From the NCBI RefSeq assembly GCF_028622875.1, contig NZ_CP117709.1, positions 5,459,001-5,523,000 of the forward strand: DNA of 64,000 bases. Direction: 5' to 3'. The DNA comes from Streptomyces sp. MMBL 11-1. Lineage in GTDB: Bacteria > Actinomycetota > Actinomycetes > Streptomycetales > Streptomycetaceae. Positions 8,930 through 17,496 of the stretch are shown piece by piece. Position 1 is the stretch's first letter. Every line of letters begins with the position of its first letter. Under the pieces are notes generated by a model that saw only the letters and a list, made by a program, of their open reading frames with translations, searched no databases and was not told where the DNA came from. The translations under genes were made by a program, and so were the position numbers.

Positions 8930-8957
8930 GCCCACGTGCCCCCAGAAAGGCCACGCC

Positions 8958-10730
8958 GTGCGGCTGCACCCACGCCCGGGCACGGAGTCCGGCACCCGGC
9001 GGCTCGCCCGGCAGCACCCGGCGGCCCTGCTCGGGCTCCTCCTCTGCTCCACCGGCGGGGCACTCGCCGCGCTCGCCCTTCCCGCGGCCCTCGGCCACAC
9101 CGTCGACCGGCTCGTCGACGGCGGCCCCGTACCCTGGTCCGGGCTGCTGCTCTGCGCCGCCCTGACCCTCGCCGAGACCGGGTTCGACGCGGCGGCCGCC
9201 GTGACCGGCACGAGCACCACCGCCCGGCTCACCGCCTCCCTGCGCACCCGCACCGCCGCCCGGGTCCTGGCGGCCGAACCCCGCCGCGCCCTCGCCCTGC
9301 CCACCGGCGACCTCACCGCCCGGCTCACGGCCCGCACCGCCGACGCCGCCTCCGCACCCGTCACCGCCGCCGGAGCCGTCGCGGGCGTCCTCCTCCCGCT
9401 CGGCGCGCTCGTCGGACTCGTCCTCATCGACATCTGGACGGCCGCCGCCCTCCTGCTCGGCGCGCCCCTCCTCGTCGCCCTGCTGCGCGCCTTCACCCGC
9501 CGGACCGCCGACGCCGGGGCCGACTACCAGCGCGCCCAGTCGCTCATCGCCCACCGGCTCACCGAGGCCCTCGACGGCGCCGACACCATCCGCGCCGCCC
9601 GCACCGGCGCACGCGAGCACCGCCGCGTCCTGGAGCCCCTGACCGCCCTCGCCGAACACGGCAGGCGCACCTGGGCGGTGTACGGGCGGGCCGTCGGCCG
9701 CAGCGGCCTCCTGCTGCCGCTGCTCATGCTGCTGGTCGTCGCGGTCGCCGGACTACGGCTCCACGCGGGCGCGATCGGCGTCGGCGACCTGGTCGCCGCC
9801 TCCCGCTACGCGGGTCTCGCCGTCGGTATCGGCGCCCTGACCGGCGCCCTGGGCTCCCTCGCCCGCAGCCGCGTGGCCGCGCAGAGCCTGCAGCCGCTCC
9901 TCACCCTGGCACCGCTGCCGCACCGCGGCCTGGGCCCGGCGCCGGACGCCCCCGGGCACCTCGAACTCAGGGATGTCGGCGTCGAACAGGACGGCGGCGG
10001 CCCGCTGCTGACCGGCGTCCACCTGACCGTCCCCGGCGGCACCTCCCTGGCGGTCGTCGGCCGCTCCGGCTCCGGCAAGTCGGTGCTCGCCGCGGTCGCC
10101 GGGCGGCTGCTCGACCCGGACACCGGCAGCGTGCTGCTGGACGGCGTCCCGATGGACGGCATGGAACCGGCCCGGCTGCGCCGCGAGGTGGCGTACGCCT
10201 TCGCCCGCCCGGCCCTCCCCGGCGTCACCGTCGAGGACACGATCGCCTACGGGCCCTGGACCGCGTCGCCCGAGGCCGTACGCGACGCCGCCCGCGCGGC
10301 CCGCGCCGACGGGTTCCTCGCCCTGCTCCCGTACGGTTACGCGACCCCGGTCGCCGACGCCCCGCTCTCCGGCGGCGAGCGCCAACGCCTGGGACTGGCC
10401 CGCGCGTTCGCCCACCCAGGCCGCCTGATGATCCTCGACGACGCGCTGTCCAGCCTCGACACCGTGACCGAGCACCACGTCCGCCGCGCGCTCGACGCGC
10501 GGGCCGGGCACTGCACCCGGGTCATCGTCGCCCACCGGCTGTCCTCGGCCGCGCGGGCGGACCGGGTCGCCTGGCTGGAGGACGGCCGGATCCGTGCGAC
10601 GGGCCGCCACCACGAACTCTGGGCGGATCCGGACTACCGGGCGGTCTTCCGCACCGACACACCCGCCGAGGGCTCCGTTCCCGCGAGCCGTACGCCCGTG
10701 ACTCCGGCCGCCGGATCGGGGACCCGGTGA
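8958..10730 (+). CDS. amfA: ABC exporter half-transporter AmfA
   Basis: A 590-residue ABC exporter with a membrane domain (~20-310) followed by a nucleotide-binding domain. Walker A is VVGRSGSGKSV (~365), the signature is LSGGERQRLGLA and Walker B is LMILDDALSSLD (~490). The residue after the Walker B aspartate is Asp instead of the catalytic Glu, which suggests a degenerate ATP site, common in one half of heterodimeric exporters. It is expected to pair with AmfB to export modified AmfS. I chose GTG 8958 because AGAAAGG precedes it; an in-frame GTG at 8880 overlaps the amfS stop but would place the 18-bp hairpin inside the gene. Confidence 0.9.
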   Translation: MRLHPRPGTESGTRRLARQHPAALLGLLLCSTGGALAALALPAALGHTVDRLVDGGPVPWSGLLLCAALTLAETGFDAAAAVTGTSTTARLTASLRTRTAARVLAAEPRRALALPTGDLTARLTARTADAASAPVTAAGAVAGVLLPLGALVGLVLIDIWTAAALLLGAPLLVALLRAFTRRTADAGADYQRAQSLIAHRLTEALDGADTIRAARTGAREHRRVLEPLTALAEHGRRTWAVYGRAVGRSGLLLPLLMLLVVAVAGLRLHAGAIGVGDLVAASRYAGLAVGIGALTGALGSLARSRVAAQSLQPLLTLAPLPHRGLGPAPDAPGHLELRDVGVEQDGGGPLLTGVHLTVPGGTSLAVVGRSGSGKSVLAAVAGRLLDPDTGSVLLDGVPMDGMEPARLRREVAYAFARPALPGVTVEDTIAYGPWTASPEAVRDAARAARADGFLALLPYGYATPVADAPLSGGERQRLGLARAFAHPGRLMILDDALSSLDTVTEHHVRRALDARAGHCTRVIVAHRLSSAARADRVAWLEDGRIRATGRHHELWADPDYRAVFRTDTPAEGSVPASRTPVTPAAGSGTR

Positions 10731-12781
10731 AGGCCGGCGGCGCACACCCCCGGCGCGACGCCCAGGATCCCGGCGCGGCCCCCCACGCCCCGCGCGCGGA
10801 GCAGGAGCCCGGCGCACACCCCCGGCGCGACGCCCAGGATCCCGGCGCGGCCCCCCACGCCCCGCGCGAGAAGCAGAGTCACGGCGCACACCCCCACGCC
10901 CCGCGCGACACGCCGCTGCGTCGGGTCGGCCGTGAGGCCCGGCCCTTCCTGCGGGCGCGGACCGGCGCGGTCCTGCGGCTGGCCGGCTGGTCCCTGCTGG
11001 AGTTCGCCCAGACGTTCCTCGGCGGGTTCGGGGTCGCCCGCGCGCTCGACGACGGCTTCCTCGCCGGACACCCCCCGACCGGCCTCCTCTGGCTGGCGGT
11101 CGCCGCGGTCGCCGTACTGCCCTCCGTGCCCGCGGCCCGCGGGGTGTTCGGCCGGCTCGCGGACCTGGTGGAGCCGCTGCGCGACGGACTGGTCCGGCGC
11201 GCGGTGTCCCGGGCGCTGTCCGGCGTGCTCGACCGCTCCGGCGATGTCAGCACCCGGTCCCTGTCACAGGTCACCCATCAGAGTGAGATCGCCCGGGACG
11301 GCTGGGCCGGACTCGTCCTGACGCTGCGCTCGTTCGTGTTCACGGCGGCCGGGGCCTTCACCGGCCTGCTGGCCCTCTCGCCCGCCCTCCTCCTGATCGT
11401 GCTGCCCCCGCTGCTCGGGGGAGCCGCCCTGTTCCTCGGCACCCTGCCGCCCATGGCCGCCCGCCAGCGCGACTACCTCGCCGCCGACGAGGCGTACGCC
11501 GCCCACGCGGGCCTGCTCGCCGCCTCCGTACGCGACATCGCCGCCGCCGGGGCCGCCGAGCGGACGGTGGCCGAGTCCCGGGCCCTCGCCGAGGCGCAGC
11601 TCGCCGCCTCCCGTTCCTTGGCCCGCTGGTCCGGCGTACGGGTGGTGGCACTCGCGCTCTGCGGCCGGTTCCCGCCGCTCCTGCTGCTCCTGGGGGCGCC
11701 CTGGCTGCTGCGGAACGGGCTCACGCCGGGCGCGCTGGTCGGCGCCCTGACCTACCTCACCCAGGCGCTGGCCCCCGCCGTCCAGGCGCTGATGACCATG
11801 CTGGGCACCGTCGGGGGCCGGCTCGTCGTGGTCCTGGACCGGTTCACGGACGCGCCGCCGCCGCCCGCCGACGACCCGCCCCCGCCCGCCCGGGACGCCG
11901 CGCCGCCGCGCGGAACCCCGGTCGCCGAACTCCACGAGGTCAGCTTCGCGTACGGGCCCGGCGCCCGGCCCGTCCTGGACCGGCTCTCCCTGACGATCGG
12001 GGCGGGGGAGCACCTCGCGGTCGTCGGCCCGAGCGGCAGCGGCAAGTCGACCCTGGCCGCCGTCCTCGCCGGGACCGAGCGGCCCACCGGGGGAGCGGTG
12101 CGGTGGCGGGGGCGCCCGGTACGCCCGGCCGACGCCCCCGCCGTACGCGTTCTGCTGCCCCAGCACGCCTACGTGTTCAGCGGCTCGCTGCGGGACAACC
12201 TCCGCTATCTGCGCCCCGACGCCCGCGACCGCGAGATCGCGGCCATGGCGGACGCGCTCGGCCTGGACGTGCTGCTTTCCCGGCTCGGCTCGCTCGACGC
12301 GGCCGTCGAACCGGACCGGCTCTCCCAGGGCGAACGGCAGCTGGTCGCCCTGGGCCGGGCCTACCTCGCCGCGCCGCCGCTGCTGATCCTCGACGAGGCC
12401 ACCAGCCGGCTCGACCCGGCCGCGGAGACCCGCGCCGAGCTGGCGCTCAAGGCCCTGCCGGGCGCCCTCGTCGTCGTCGCCCACCGGCTCAGCTCGGCCC
12501 GCCGCGCCGGGCGGACCCTGGTGATGGACGGCCCGCGCACCCAGTGCGGCACCCACGGCGAACTCCTGCGCTCCTGCACCCTCTACCGGGACCTGGCCGG
12601 CCTCTGGGAGCCGGAGGAGCGGGAAGGGCCGTGGGAGCCGGGAGAGCCGGAGAAGGAGTCGGGGGAGACGGGCGATCCGGAAGGGCCGAATGGGCCGGAG
12701 GGGCCGGGAAGGGCCGTCGGCTACGGGCGGCGGGAAGAGGAGCGCGGCATCAGATCCATCCCGCCTCCTTCGCCCGCCTGA
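10727..12781 (+). CDS. amfB: ABC exporter half-transporter AmfB with repeated N-terminus
   Basis: A 684-residue ABC exporter, starting at GTG 10727 within the amfA stop (GTGA). About 60 N-terminal residues consist of a 24-residue tandem repeat (GAHPRRDAQDPGAAPHAPR unit) not expected in the family. The membrane domain follows (~65-360), then the NBD with Walker A VVGPSGSGKST (~434), signature LSQGERQLVALG and Walker B LLILDEATSRLD (~552) with the catalytic Glu present. It is thus the likely active partner of AmfA. The C-terminus is Glu/Gly/Pro-rich and its last 32 bases overlap the convergent amfR. Confidence 0.9.
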   Translation: MKAGGAHPRRDAQDPGAAPHAPRAEQEPGAHPRRDAQDPGAAPHAPREKQSHGAHPHAPRDTPLRRVGREARPFLRARTGAVLRLAGWSLLEFAQTFLGGFGVARALDDGFLAGHPPTGLLWLAVAAVAVLPSVPAARGVFGRLADLVEPLRDGLVRRAVSRALSGVLDRSGDVSTRSLSQVTHQSEIARDGWAGLVLTLRSFVFTAAGAFTGLLALSPALLLIVLPPLLGGAALFLGTLPPMAARQRDYLAADEAYAAHAGLLAASVRDIAAAGAAERTVAESRALAEAQLAASRSLARWSGVRVVALALCGRFPPLLLLLGAPWLLRNGLTPGALVGALTYLTQALAPAVQALMTMLGTVGGRLVVVLDRFTDAPPPPADDPPPPARDAAPPRGTPVAELHEVSFAYGPGARPVLDRLSLTIGAGEHLAVVGPSGSGKSTLAAVLAGTERPTGGAVRWRGRPVRPADAPAVRVLLPQHAYVFSGSLRDNLRYLRPDARDREIAAMADALGLDVLLSRLGSLDAAVEPDRLSQGERQLVALGRAYLAAPPLLILDEATSRLDPAAETRAELALKALPGALVVVAHRLSSARRAGRTLVMDGPRTQCGTHGELLRSCTLYRDLAGLWEPEEREGPWEPGEPEKESGETGDPEGPNGPEGPGRAVGYGRREEERGIRSIPPPSPA
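10738..10907 (+). repeat. 72-bp tandem repeat encoding the AmfB N-terminus
   Basis: The first 59 bases of the unit are identical at 10738 and 10810; a third copy starting at 10882 lacks an internal part. The period of 72 bp (24 codons) keeps the reading frame, so copy number could vary without breaking amfB. Confidence 0.85.
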
Positions 12782-13358
12782 TCGCGTCCAGCCGATTGCG
12801 CGCCCCGGACTTGCGAATGGCGGCGGCCAGGTAATTGCGCACCGTCCCCGGCGTCAGGTGAAGTCGGGCGGCTATCCCGGCCACGGTGTCACCCCCTTCG
12901 GCCATCGAGAGCACACTCAACTCCCTTGGCGATAAAGGCATATCGGCAACCTGGAGGAGGGTGAAGGCCAGCGACTCGTCGATGTGCCGTCCGCCGTCCG
13001 CCAGTTTGTGCATCACCTCGGACAGGTCGTCCACCGGGCGGTACTTGTCGATGTAGCCGAGCGCTCCCGCCTCGTACGCCCGTCGCAGACCGCGCGGCCG
13101 GTCGCCGCAGGTGAGCACGGCGAGGGGAACCTGCTCACCGTGCGGCGCGGTCATCGTCCTCAGCTCGTCGAGGACGTCCAGCGCACCCGGACAGTCGAGG
13201 TCGGTGAGGAGCACGTCCGGACACGGCCCGTTCAACGCGGCGCGTATCGCCCCGTGTTCGGCGGTGCGGACGTCTATCCCCCGCCCCGTGCCGAGGAGCG
13301 AGGCCAGCGACGCGCGCCACAACGGCACGGTGTGGACCAGCAGCACGGTTGTCATCAT
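12750..13358 (-). CDS. amfR: LuxR-type orphan response regulator AmfR (RamR-like)
   Basis: A 202-residue regulator that activates the amfTSAB operon in relatives. The receiver-like domain has a phosphoacceptor-like Asp (about D53 in VLLTDLDCPG) and Lys in YIDKYRPV, but the usual N-terminal acidic pair is replaced by VHTV, so phosphorylation may be absent or unusual. The C-terminal GerE/LuxR helix-turn-helix spans about 140-200 (LSPRELSVLSMAEGGDTVAG, TPGTVRNYLAAAIRKSG). Codon 142 is TTA (bases 12935-12933), the rare leucine codon read by bldA tRNA, so translation is probably developmentally timed. I chose ATG 13358 by length and domain start. No sensor kinase is adjacent. In S. griseus AdpA activates amfR; I found no clear AdpA site. 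Confidence 0.92.
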   Translation of the reverse strand: MMTTVLLVHTVPLWRASLASLLGTGRGIDVRTAEHGAIRAALNGPCPDVLLTDLDCPGALDVLDELRTMTAPHGEQVPLAVLTCGDRPRGLRRAYEAGALGYIDKYRPVDDLSEVMHKLADGGRHIDESLAFTLLQVADMPLSPRELSVLSMAEGGDTVAGIAARLHLTPGTVRNYLAAAIRKSGARNRLDAIRRAKEAGWI

Positions 13359-13480
13359 TCTGCCCCCAGCTTTTCTCTTCCGGCCCGCCCGAAGCGGAGT
13401 GCGACGGGCTGTGCGCATCCGGCGACGGGTATCCAGTTGAGCGCATGGGCATGCGCGTACGCTGACAAACAGGCCGAATA

Positions 13481-13499
13481 CCGCGCCCGTTGGGCGCGG
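13481..13499 (-). terminator. Hairpin between amfR and the transglutaminase-like gene
   Basis: CCGCGCCC (13481-13488) and GGGCGCGG (13492-13499) form a perfect 8-bp stem with a 3-base loop. It may end leftward transcription from the gene at 13626 before the amfR promoter region. Most of the 267-bp gap shows nothing else clear, except a short palindrome at 13441-13456. Confidence 0.4.
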
Positions 13500-13625
13500 G
13501 AGGGGGCGTTCGGATGTAAAGCGGGAGCGCACATCGCCCACGGACCCATCCGTCTCGCCACCGCGGGGCGACCGGAGGGCCGGTGGCAGGGGCGGGTTCC
13601 TCGCGTTCCCCGTCGGACGGCCGGT

Positions 13626-14507
13626 TCAGTTCAGCAGGGCGCGCGCGGCGTGGGCCTTGCGCCGGATGTTCTCGGCCGTCGTCGGCTCGATGCCCTCCAG
13701 GATCTCCGCATACTCCTCCATCTCCTGTGCCCCGCGCAGGAACTCACCGCGCTGGACCAGGAGCTGGGCGCGCTCGAAGCGGAGCCTGGCCGGATGCGAG
13801 GGCAGGAGCAGCGACAGCTCCACCGCCCACAGGGCCACGTCCGTGCGCTCGGGCCGGGCCGCCGCCCACGCCCGGACGTTGTTCAGGACCCGCAGGACGA
13901 TCTCCAGCGGCCGCGCGGGCGTCATCATCGACGGCTCAAGGGCCGCCCCGGTGGCCCCCGTGACCAGAAGCTCCGCGTCCTGACCGGTCAACGGCGCGCC
14001 CCCGGCGAACGGATCGGCCAGCACCGGGTGGTCCCGATCGCCGAAACCGACCACGAAGTGGCCGGGCAGCGCCACCCCGTACACCGGTGCGCCCGCCCTC
14101 CTGGCGACCTCGATCCAGACGACCGACAACAGGATCGGCAGACCCCGGCGGCGGCGCAGCACCTGCTGGAGGAGCGAGGAGTCCAGCCGCTGGTAGTCGA
14201 CGGAGGAGCCGCCGAACCCGCAGCGTTCGCCGAGCAGTTCGGCCAGCGCCGTCGCCCAGGCGGCTGGGGGGCGGGAGCCGTACGGCAGCAGGCCCGCCAG
14301 CCGGTCCAGCTCGATCTGCGCGGCGTCGATGCCGTACGGGTCGGGGACGGCCTCCCCCGGAGTCACCGGGCGGACTTCGGCCGGGCCCACCGGCCCGGCC
14401 TCCGCTCCCAGCAGCAGGCACAGGAGGGCGAGGTCCGGCCGCTCGGACCGGGCCTCCTCGGCGAACCGCCGCCGCCGTTCGGCCGTTCCGGCATCCAGCG
14501 CGCTCAT
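13626..14507 (-). CDS. SirB1/transglutaminase-like superfamily protein
   Basis: A 293-residue soluble protein. Its central part (LLQQVLRRRRGLPILLSVVW, RAGAPVYGVALPGHFVVGF) matches the SirB1-like transglutaminase-fold domain, where the histidine of GHFVVG is conserved; the second half (PARLRFERAQLLVQRGEFL) is TPR-like helical. SirB1-like proteins have no firmly known reaction. ATG 14507 starts the family-like sequence MSALDAG; it lies 76 bp after the GNAT gene stop, in the same direction, so the two may be cotranscribed. Confidence 0.8.
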   Translation of the reverse strand: MSALDAGTAERRRRFAEEARSERPDLALLCLLLGAEAGPVGPAEVRPVTPGEAVPDPYGIDAAQIELDRLAGLLPYGSRPPAAWATALAELLGERCGFGGSSVDYQRLDSSLLQQVLRRRRGLPILLSVVWIEVARRAGAPVYGVALPGHFVVGFGDRDHPVLADPFAGGAPLTGQDAELLVTGATGAALEPSMMTPARPLEIVLRVLNNVRAWAAARPERTDVALWAVELSLLLPSHPARLRFERAQLLVQRGEFLRGAQEMEEYAEILEGIEPTTAENIRRKAHAARALLN

Positions 14508-14583
14508 ATGCGATCCATGTCCCTGTCCCCGCTCCTGTGCGTCGGTCCGCCGGCGAGCCCGGCGCGGGGACCGCCGGGGCCCG

Positions 14584-15627
14584 TCATGCCGAGCGGTAGT
14601 GGTGGTAACGGTGGTGGGCCGCGAAGCCCATGCCGTCGTACAGCGCCCGCGCCCCCTCATTGTCCTCCTCGACCTGGAGCCAGGCGGCCGAAGCGCCCTC
14701 GTCCAGCGCCCGGCGCGCCAGCGCGGCCATCACGGTGGTGGCGAGACCGCGCCGCCGTTGCTCCGGATCGACCTCGACGGCCATGAACCCGGCCCACCGC
14801 CCGTCCACGACACACCGCCCGATCGCGGCCGGCGCGGCAGCCGTACCCGCGTCCGTACCCGCGTCCGGTCCCTCGTGCGGGGCTCCGGTGCCCCCCGGCA
14901 CCGTGGCGAACCAGACCGAAGGGCCGCTGCCCAGCACCCGCAGCACATGGGGGCCGGGAGTGGAGAAGCGCTGGTAGCGGGAGAGCCAGGCCGCGTCCGG
15001 TTCGCGGGTCAGGCGGACCGCCCGCACATCCGCCTCCAGGTCACCGACCGGCGCCAGCGCGGCGATCCGCACCTCCGCCGAGACGTCGCGCCGCCAGCCG
15101 TGCCGCTCCAGCTCCGCGCACAGCAGCTCCTGCGTGCCCTCGGCCCCGGTCGCCGTCTGGACGTACGCGGGCAGGCCCCGCTCCTCGTACCAGTCCCGGA
15201 CCCGTCCGAGCGCCTCGCCGAGCGGCAGGCCCGGATCGCCGAGCGGGAGCGCGGAGTTGGCGCGCCGGGTGAAGCCCCCGGCGGCGCGCAGCCGCCAGTC
15301 GCCCAGCGCTTCGCTCTCCACGGGCTGCCAGGCGCGCGCGGTGACGGAGGCCAGTTCGCGGAAGGAGGCGGTGGGTCCGCGGCGGCGGGCCGGGGCGGCG
15401 GGAACGACCTTGCCCGCCACCACGGCGGATTCCACGATGTGGACGGATTCCGCGCTCTTCGGTGTGATGGAGAGCACACCGCTGTCCCATGATGTGAGCA
15501 CCCCGACGACGTCGGTGAACTCCGCGCCCGCACCCCCGCTGTCCGTCCGACGCCGGACGGACACGCGTTTGCCCACGTCAGCGGGGGTGATGCGGACTTC
15601 CAGCCGTCCGCCGATGGTGAATTCCAC
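14584..15627 (-). CDS. GNAT acetyltransferase with N-terminal SH3-like barrel
   Basis: A 347-residue protein. The first 65 residues (MEFTIGGRLEVRITPADVGK, FTDVVGVLTSWDSGVLSI) form the small barrel found ahead of GNAT domains in actinobacterial Rv0428c-like proteins. The C-terminal GNAT fold carries the acetyl-CoA pyrophosphate loop EQRRRGLATTVMAAL and the final strand motif ARALYDGMGFAAHHRYHHY. The substrate is unknown. It starts at GTG 15627, about 117 bp from the divergent ferredoxin start. Residues around DAGTDAGTAAAPAA form a short repeat insertion. Confidence 0.88.
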   Translation of the reverse strand: MEFTIGGRLEVRITPADVGKRVSVRRRTDSGGAGAEFTDVVGVLTSWDSGVLSITPKSAESVHIVESAVVAGKVVPAAPARRRGPTASFRELASVTARAWQPVESEALGDWRLRAAGGFTRRANSALPLGDPGLPLGEALGRVRDWYEERGLPAYVQTATGAEGTQELLCAELERHGWRRDVSAEVRIAALAPVGDLEADVRAVRLTREPDAAWLSRYQRFSTPGPHVLRVLGSGPSVWFATVPGGTGAPHEGPDAGTDAGTAAAPAAIGRCVVDGRWAGFMAVEVDPEQRRRGLATTVMAALARRALDEGASAAWLQVEEDNEGARALYDGMGFAAHHRYHHYRSA

Positions 15628-15744
15628 AGCTCTGTCCGCCCCTCCTGTTCGGATCGTGCCCGAGAACGGAGATACTAGAGGTGGGCATCGACGACGCCGC
15701 GCTCCCGCGCGAGAGCCAACGCCCTACCGAGGAGGAACGACAGC

Positions 15745-16065
15745 GTGACCTACGTCATCGCGCAGCCTTGTGTCGACGTGAAGGACAAGGCCTGCATCGA
15801 AGAGTGCCCCGTCGACTGTATCTACGAGGGCCAGCGGTCCTTGTACATCCACCCGGACGAATGCGTCGACTGCGGAGCCTGTGAGCCGGTCTGCCCGGTC
15901 GAGGCGATCTTCTACGAGGACGACACTCCGGAGGAGTGGAAGGACTACTACAAGGCGAACGTCGAGTTCTTCGACGACCTCGGCTCGCCGGGCGGTGCTT
16001 CGAAGCTCGGTCTCATCGAGCGCGACCACGCGTTCATCGCCGCACTGCCGCCGCAGAACCAGTAA
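15745..16065 (+). CDS. fdxA: 7Fe ferredoxin FdxA
   Basis: A 106-residue soluble electron carrier. The N-terminal cysteines (C9, C17, C21, C25 in CVDVKDKACIEECPVDC) and the second cluster CVDCGACEPVCP bind a 3Fe-4S and a 4Fe-4S cluster, and the acidic C-terminal tail is typical of FdxA. The strong GGAGGAACGA site precedes GTG 15745. The partner redox enzyme is not in the window. Confidence 0.95.
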   Translation: MTYVIAQPCVDVKDKACIEECPVDCIYEGQRSLYIHPDECVDCGACEPVCPVEAIFYEDDTPEEWKDYYKANVEFFDDLGSPGGASKLGLIERDHAFIAALPPQNQ

Positions 16066-16201
16066 GCGGCGGCACCACGCGCGCGGCCCCGGTCCCGTAC
16101 GGCTTGTCACCGTGCGGGGCCGAGGCATTTCCCCGTGCCGCCGGGGCAGCCACCGGGCCCCGGTGACTCCGTGACCGAGCCCCGGTGAAGCCGGGGCCGT
16201 G

Positions 16202-16257
16202 ACCGGGTTCCGGCGGTTCCGGAGCCGACACCGGGTTCCGGCGGTTCCGGAGCCGTC
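16202..16257. repeat. Two tandem 28-bp copies upstream of dapC
   Basis: ACCGGGTTCCGGCGGTTCCG-type units start at 16202 and 16230 with one difference. They lie in the 257-bp gap between fdxA and dapC; weaker related copies precede them. No clear promoter was recognised in this gap. Confidence 0.8.
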
Positions 16258-16322
16258 ACCGCGCGTCCGTTCCGCCGCCCGTTCCGCCGCCCGTACGAGA
16301 ACACCCGAGAAAGCAGAGCCTC

Positions 16323-17417
16323 GTGTCCGCAGTCTCCTCCCGCCTCCCGGCCTTCCCCTGGGACAGGCTCACGCCCTACAAGTCGACGGCACAGGCCCAC
16401 CCGGACGGCATCGTGGACCTGTCCGTCGGCACCCCGGTCGACCCGGTCCCCGAGCTGATCCGGCGTGCGCTGGTCGCCGCCGCGGACAGCCCCGGCTATC
16501 CGACGGTGTGGGGGACCGAAGCCCTGCGGGACGCGCTCACCGGCTGGGTGGAGCGGCGGCTCGGCGCGGTCGGCGTGACCCATGCCAACGTGCTGCCGGT
16601 CGTCGGTTCCAAGGAGCTGGTGGCCTGGCTGCCGACGCAGCTCGGGCTCGGCGCGGGCGACAAGGTGGCCTACCCCCGGCTCGCCTACCCGACGTACGAG
16701 GTCGGCGCCCGGCTCTGCGGCGCGGAGCCCGTCGCCTACGACGACCCGACCGAGCTGGACCCGGCGGGGCTGAAGCTGCTCTGGCTCAACTCGCCCTCCA
16801 ACCCGACCGGGAAGGTCCTGCCCCAGGACGAGCTGACCCGGATCGTCGCCTGGGCGCGCGAGCACGGCGTCCTGGTCTTCAGCGACGAGTGCTATCTGGA
16901 GCTGGGCTGGGACGCCGAGCCGGTATCGGTGCTCCACCCGGACGTCTGCGGCGGCCACTACGACGGCATCGTCGCCGTCCACTCGCTCTCCAAGCGCTCC
17001 AACCTGGCCGGATACCGGGCCGCGTTCATCGCGGGCGACGCGGCCGTCCTGGGCGAGCTGCTGCTCCTCCGCAAGCACGGCGGGATGATGACGCCCGCCC
17101 CCGTGCAGGCCGCCACCGTCGCCGCGCTCGGCGACGACGTGCACGTGTCCGAGCAGCGCGCCCGGTACGCGGACCGGCGCCTCGCCCTGCGCGCGGCCCT
17201 GGAGTCGCACGGCTTCCGGATCGAGCACAGCGAGGCGAGCCTCTACCTGTGGGCGACCCGCGACGAGCCGTGCTGGGAGACCGTGGCGTACCTCGCGGAG
17301 TTGGGCATCCTGGTGGCGCCCGGCGACTTCTACGGCCCGGCGGGCGCGAGCTTCGTGCGGGTGGCGTTCACCGCGACCGACGAGCGGGTGGCGGCGGCGG
17401 TCAAGCGGCTGTCCTGA
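16323..17417 (+). CDS. dapC: Succinyldiaminopimelate transaminase DapC
   Basis: A 364-residue PLP enzyme (fold type I, aminotransferase class I/II) that makes N-succinyl-LL-2,6-diaminopimelate precursor in the lysine/peptidoglycan pathway. The N-terminus FPWDRLTPYKSTAQAHPDG, the substrate loop LWLNSPSNPTGKVL and the PLP lysine in HSLSKRSNLAGYR are as expected for actinobacterial DapC. It is near dapE (19320), the following enzyme in the pathway. Starts GTG 16323 with a weak upstream site. Confidence 0.92.
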   Translation: MSAVSSRLPAFPWDRLTPYKSTAQAHPDGIVDLSVGTPVDPVPELIRRALVAAADSPGYPTVWGTEALRDALTGWVERRLGAVGVTHANVLPVVGSKELVAWLPTQLGLGAGDKVAYPRLAYPTYEVGARLCGAEPVAYDDPTELDPAGLKLLWLNSPSNPTGKVLPQDELTRIVAWAREHGVLVFSDECYLELGWDAEPVSVLHPDVCGGHYDGIVAVHSLSKRSNLAGYRAAFIAGDAAVLGELLLLRKHGGMMTPAPVQAATVAALGDDVHVSEQRARYADRRLALRAALESHGFRIEHSEASLYLWATRDEPCWETVAYLAELGILVAPGDFYGPAGASFVRVAFTATDERVAAAVKRLS

Positions 17418-17446
17418 CCGGAACCGTCGCCGCGCGGCGACGCGAA

Positions 17447-17490
17447 GCGCCGAGGGCCTCGGGAGTGCGCACTCCCGAGGCCCTCGGCGC
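17447..17490. terminator. Perfect 22-bp inverted repeat between dapC and the convergent secreted-protein gene
   Basis: Arms 17447-17468 and 17469-17490 are fully complementary, followed by GTTTCT. It ends transcription of dapC and probably also of the leftward gene at 17551. Confidence 0.9.
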
Positions 17491-17496
17491 GTTTCT

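Noticed and set aside
8880..8957. Upstream GTG for amfA overlapping the amfS stop (GTGA)
   Set aside because: It would put a perfect 18-bp hairpin inside the coding sequence and lacks a ribosome site; GTG 8958 has AGAAAGG.
13441..13456. GCGCATG-GG-CATGCGC palindrome upstream of amfR as an AdpA or operator site
   Set aside because: It does not match the AdpA consensus and its position relative to a promoter could not be fixed.
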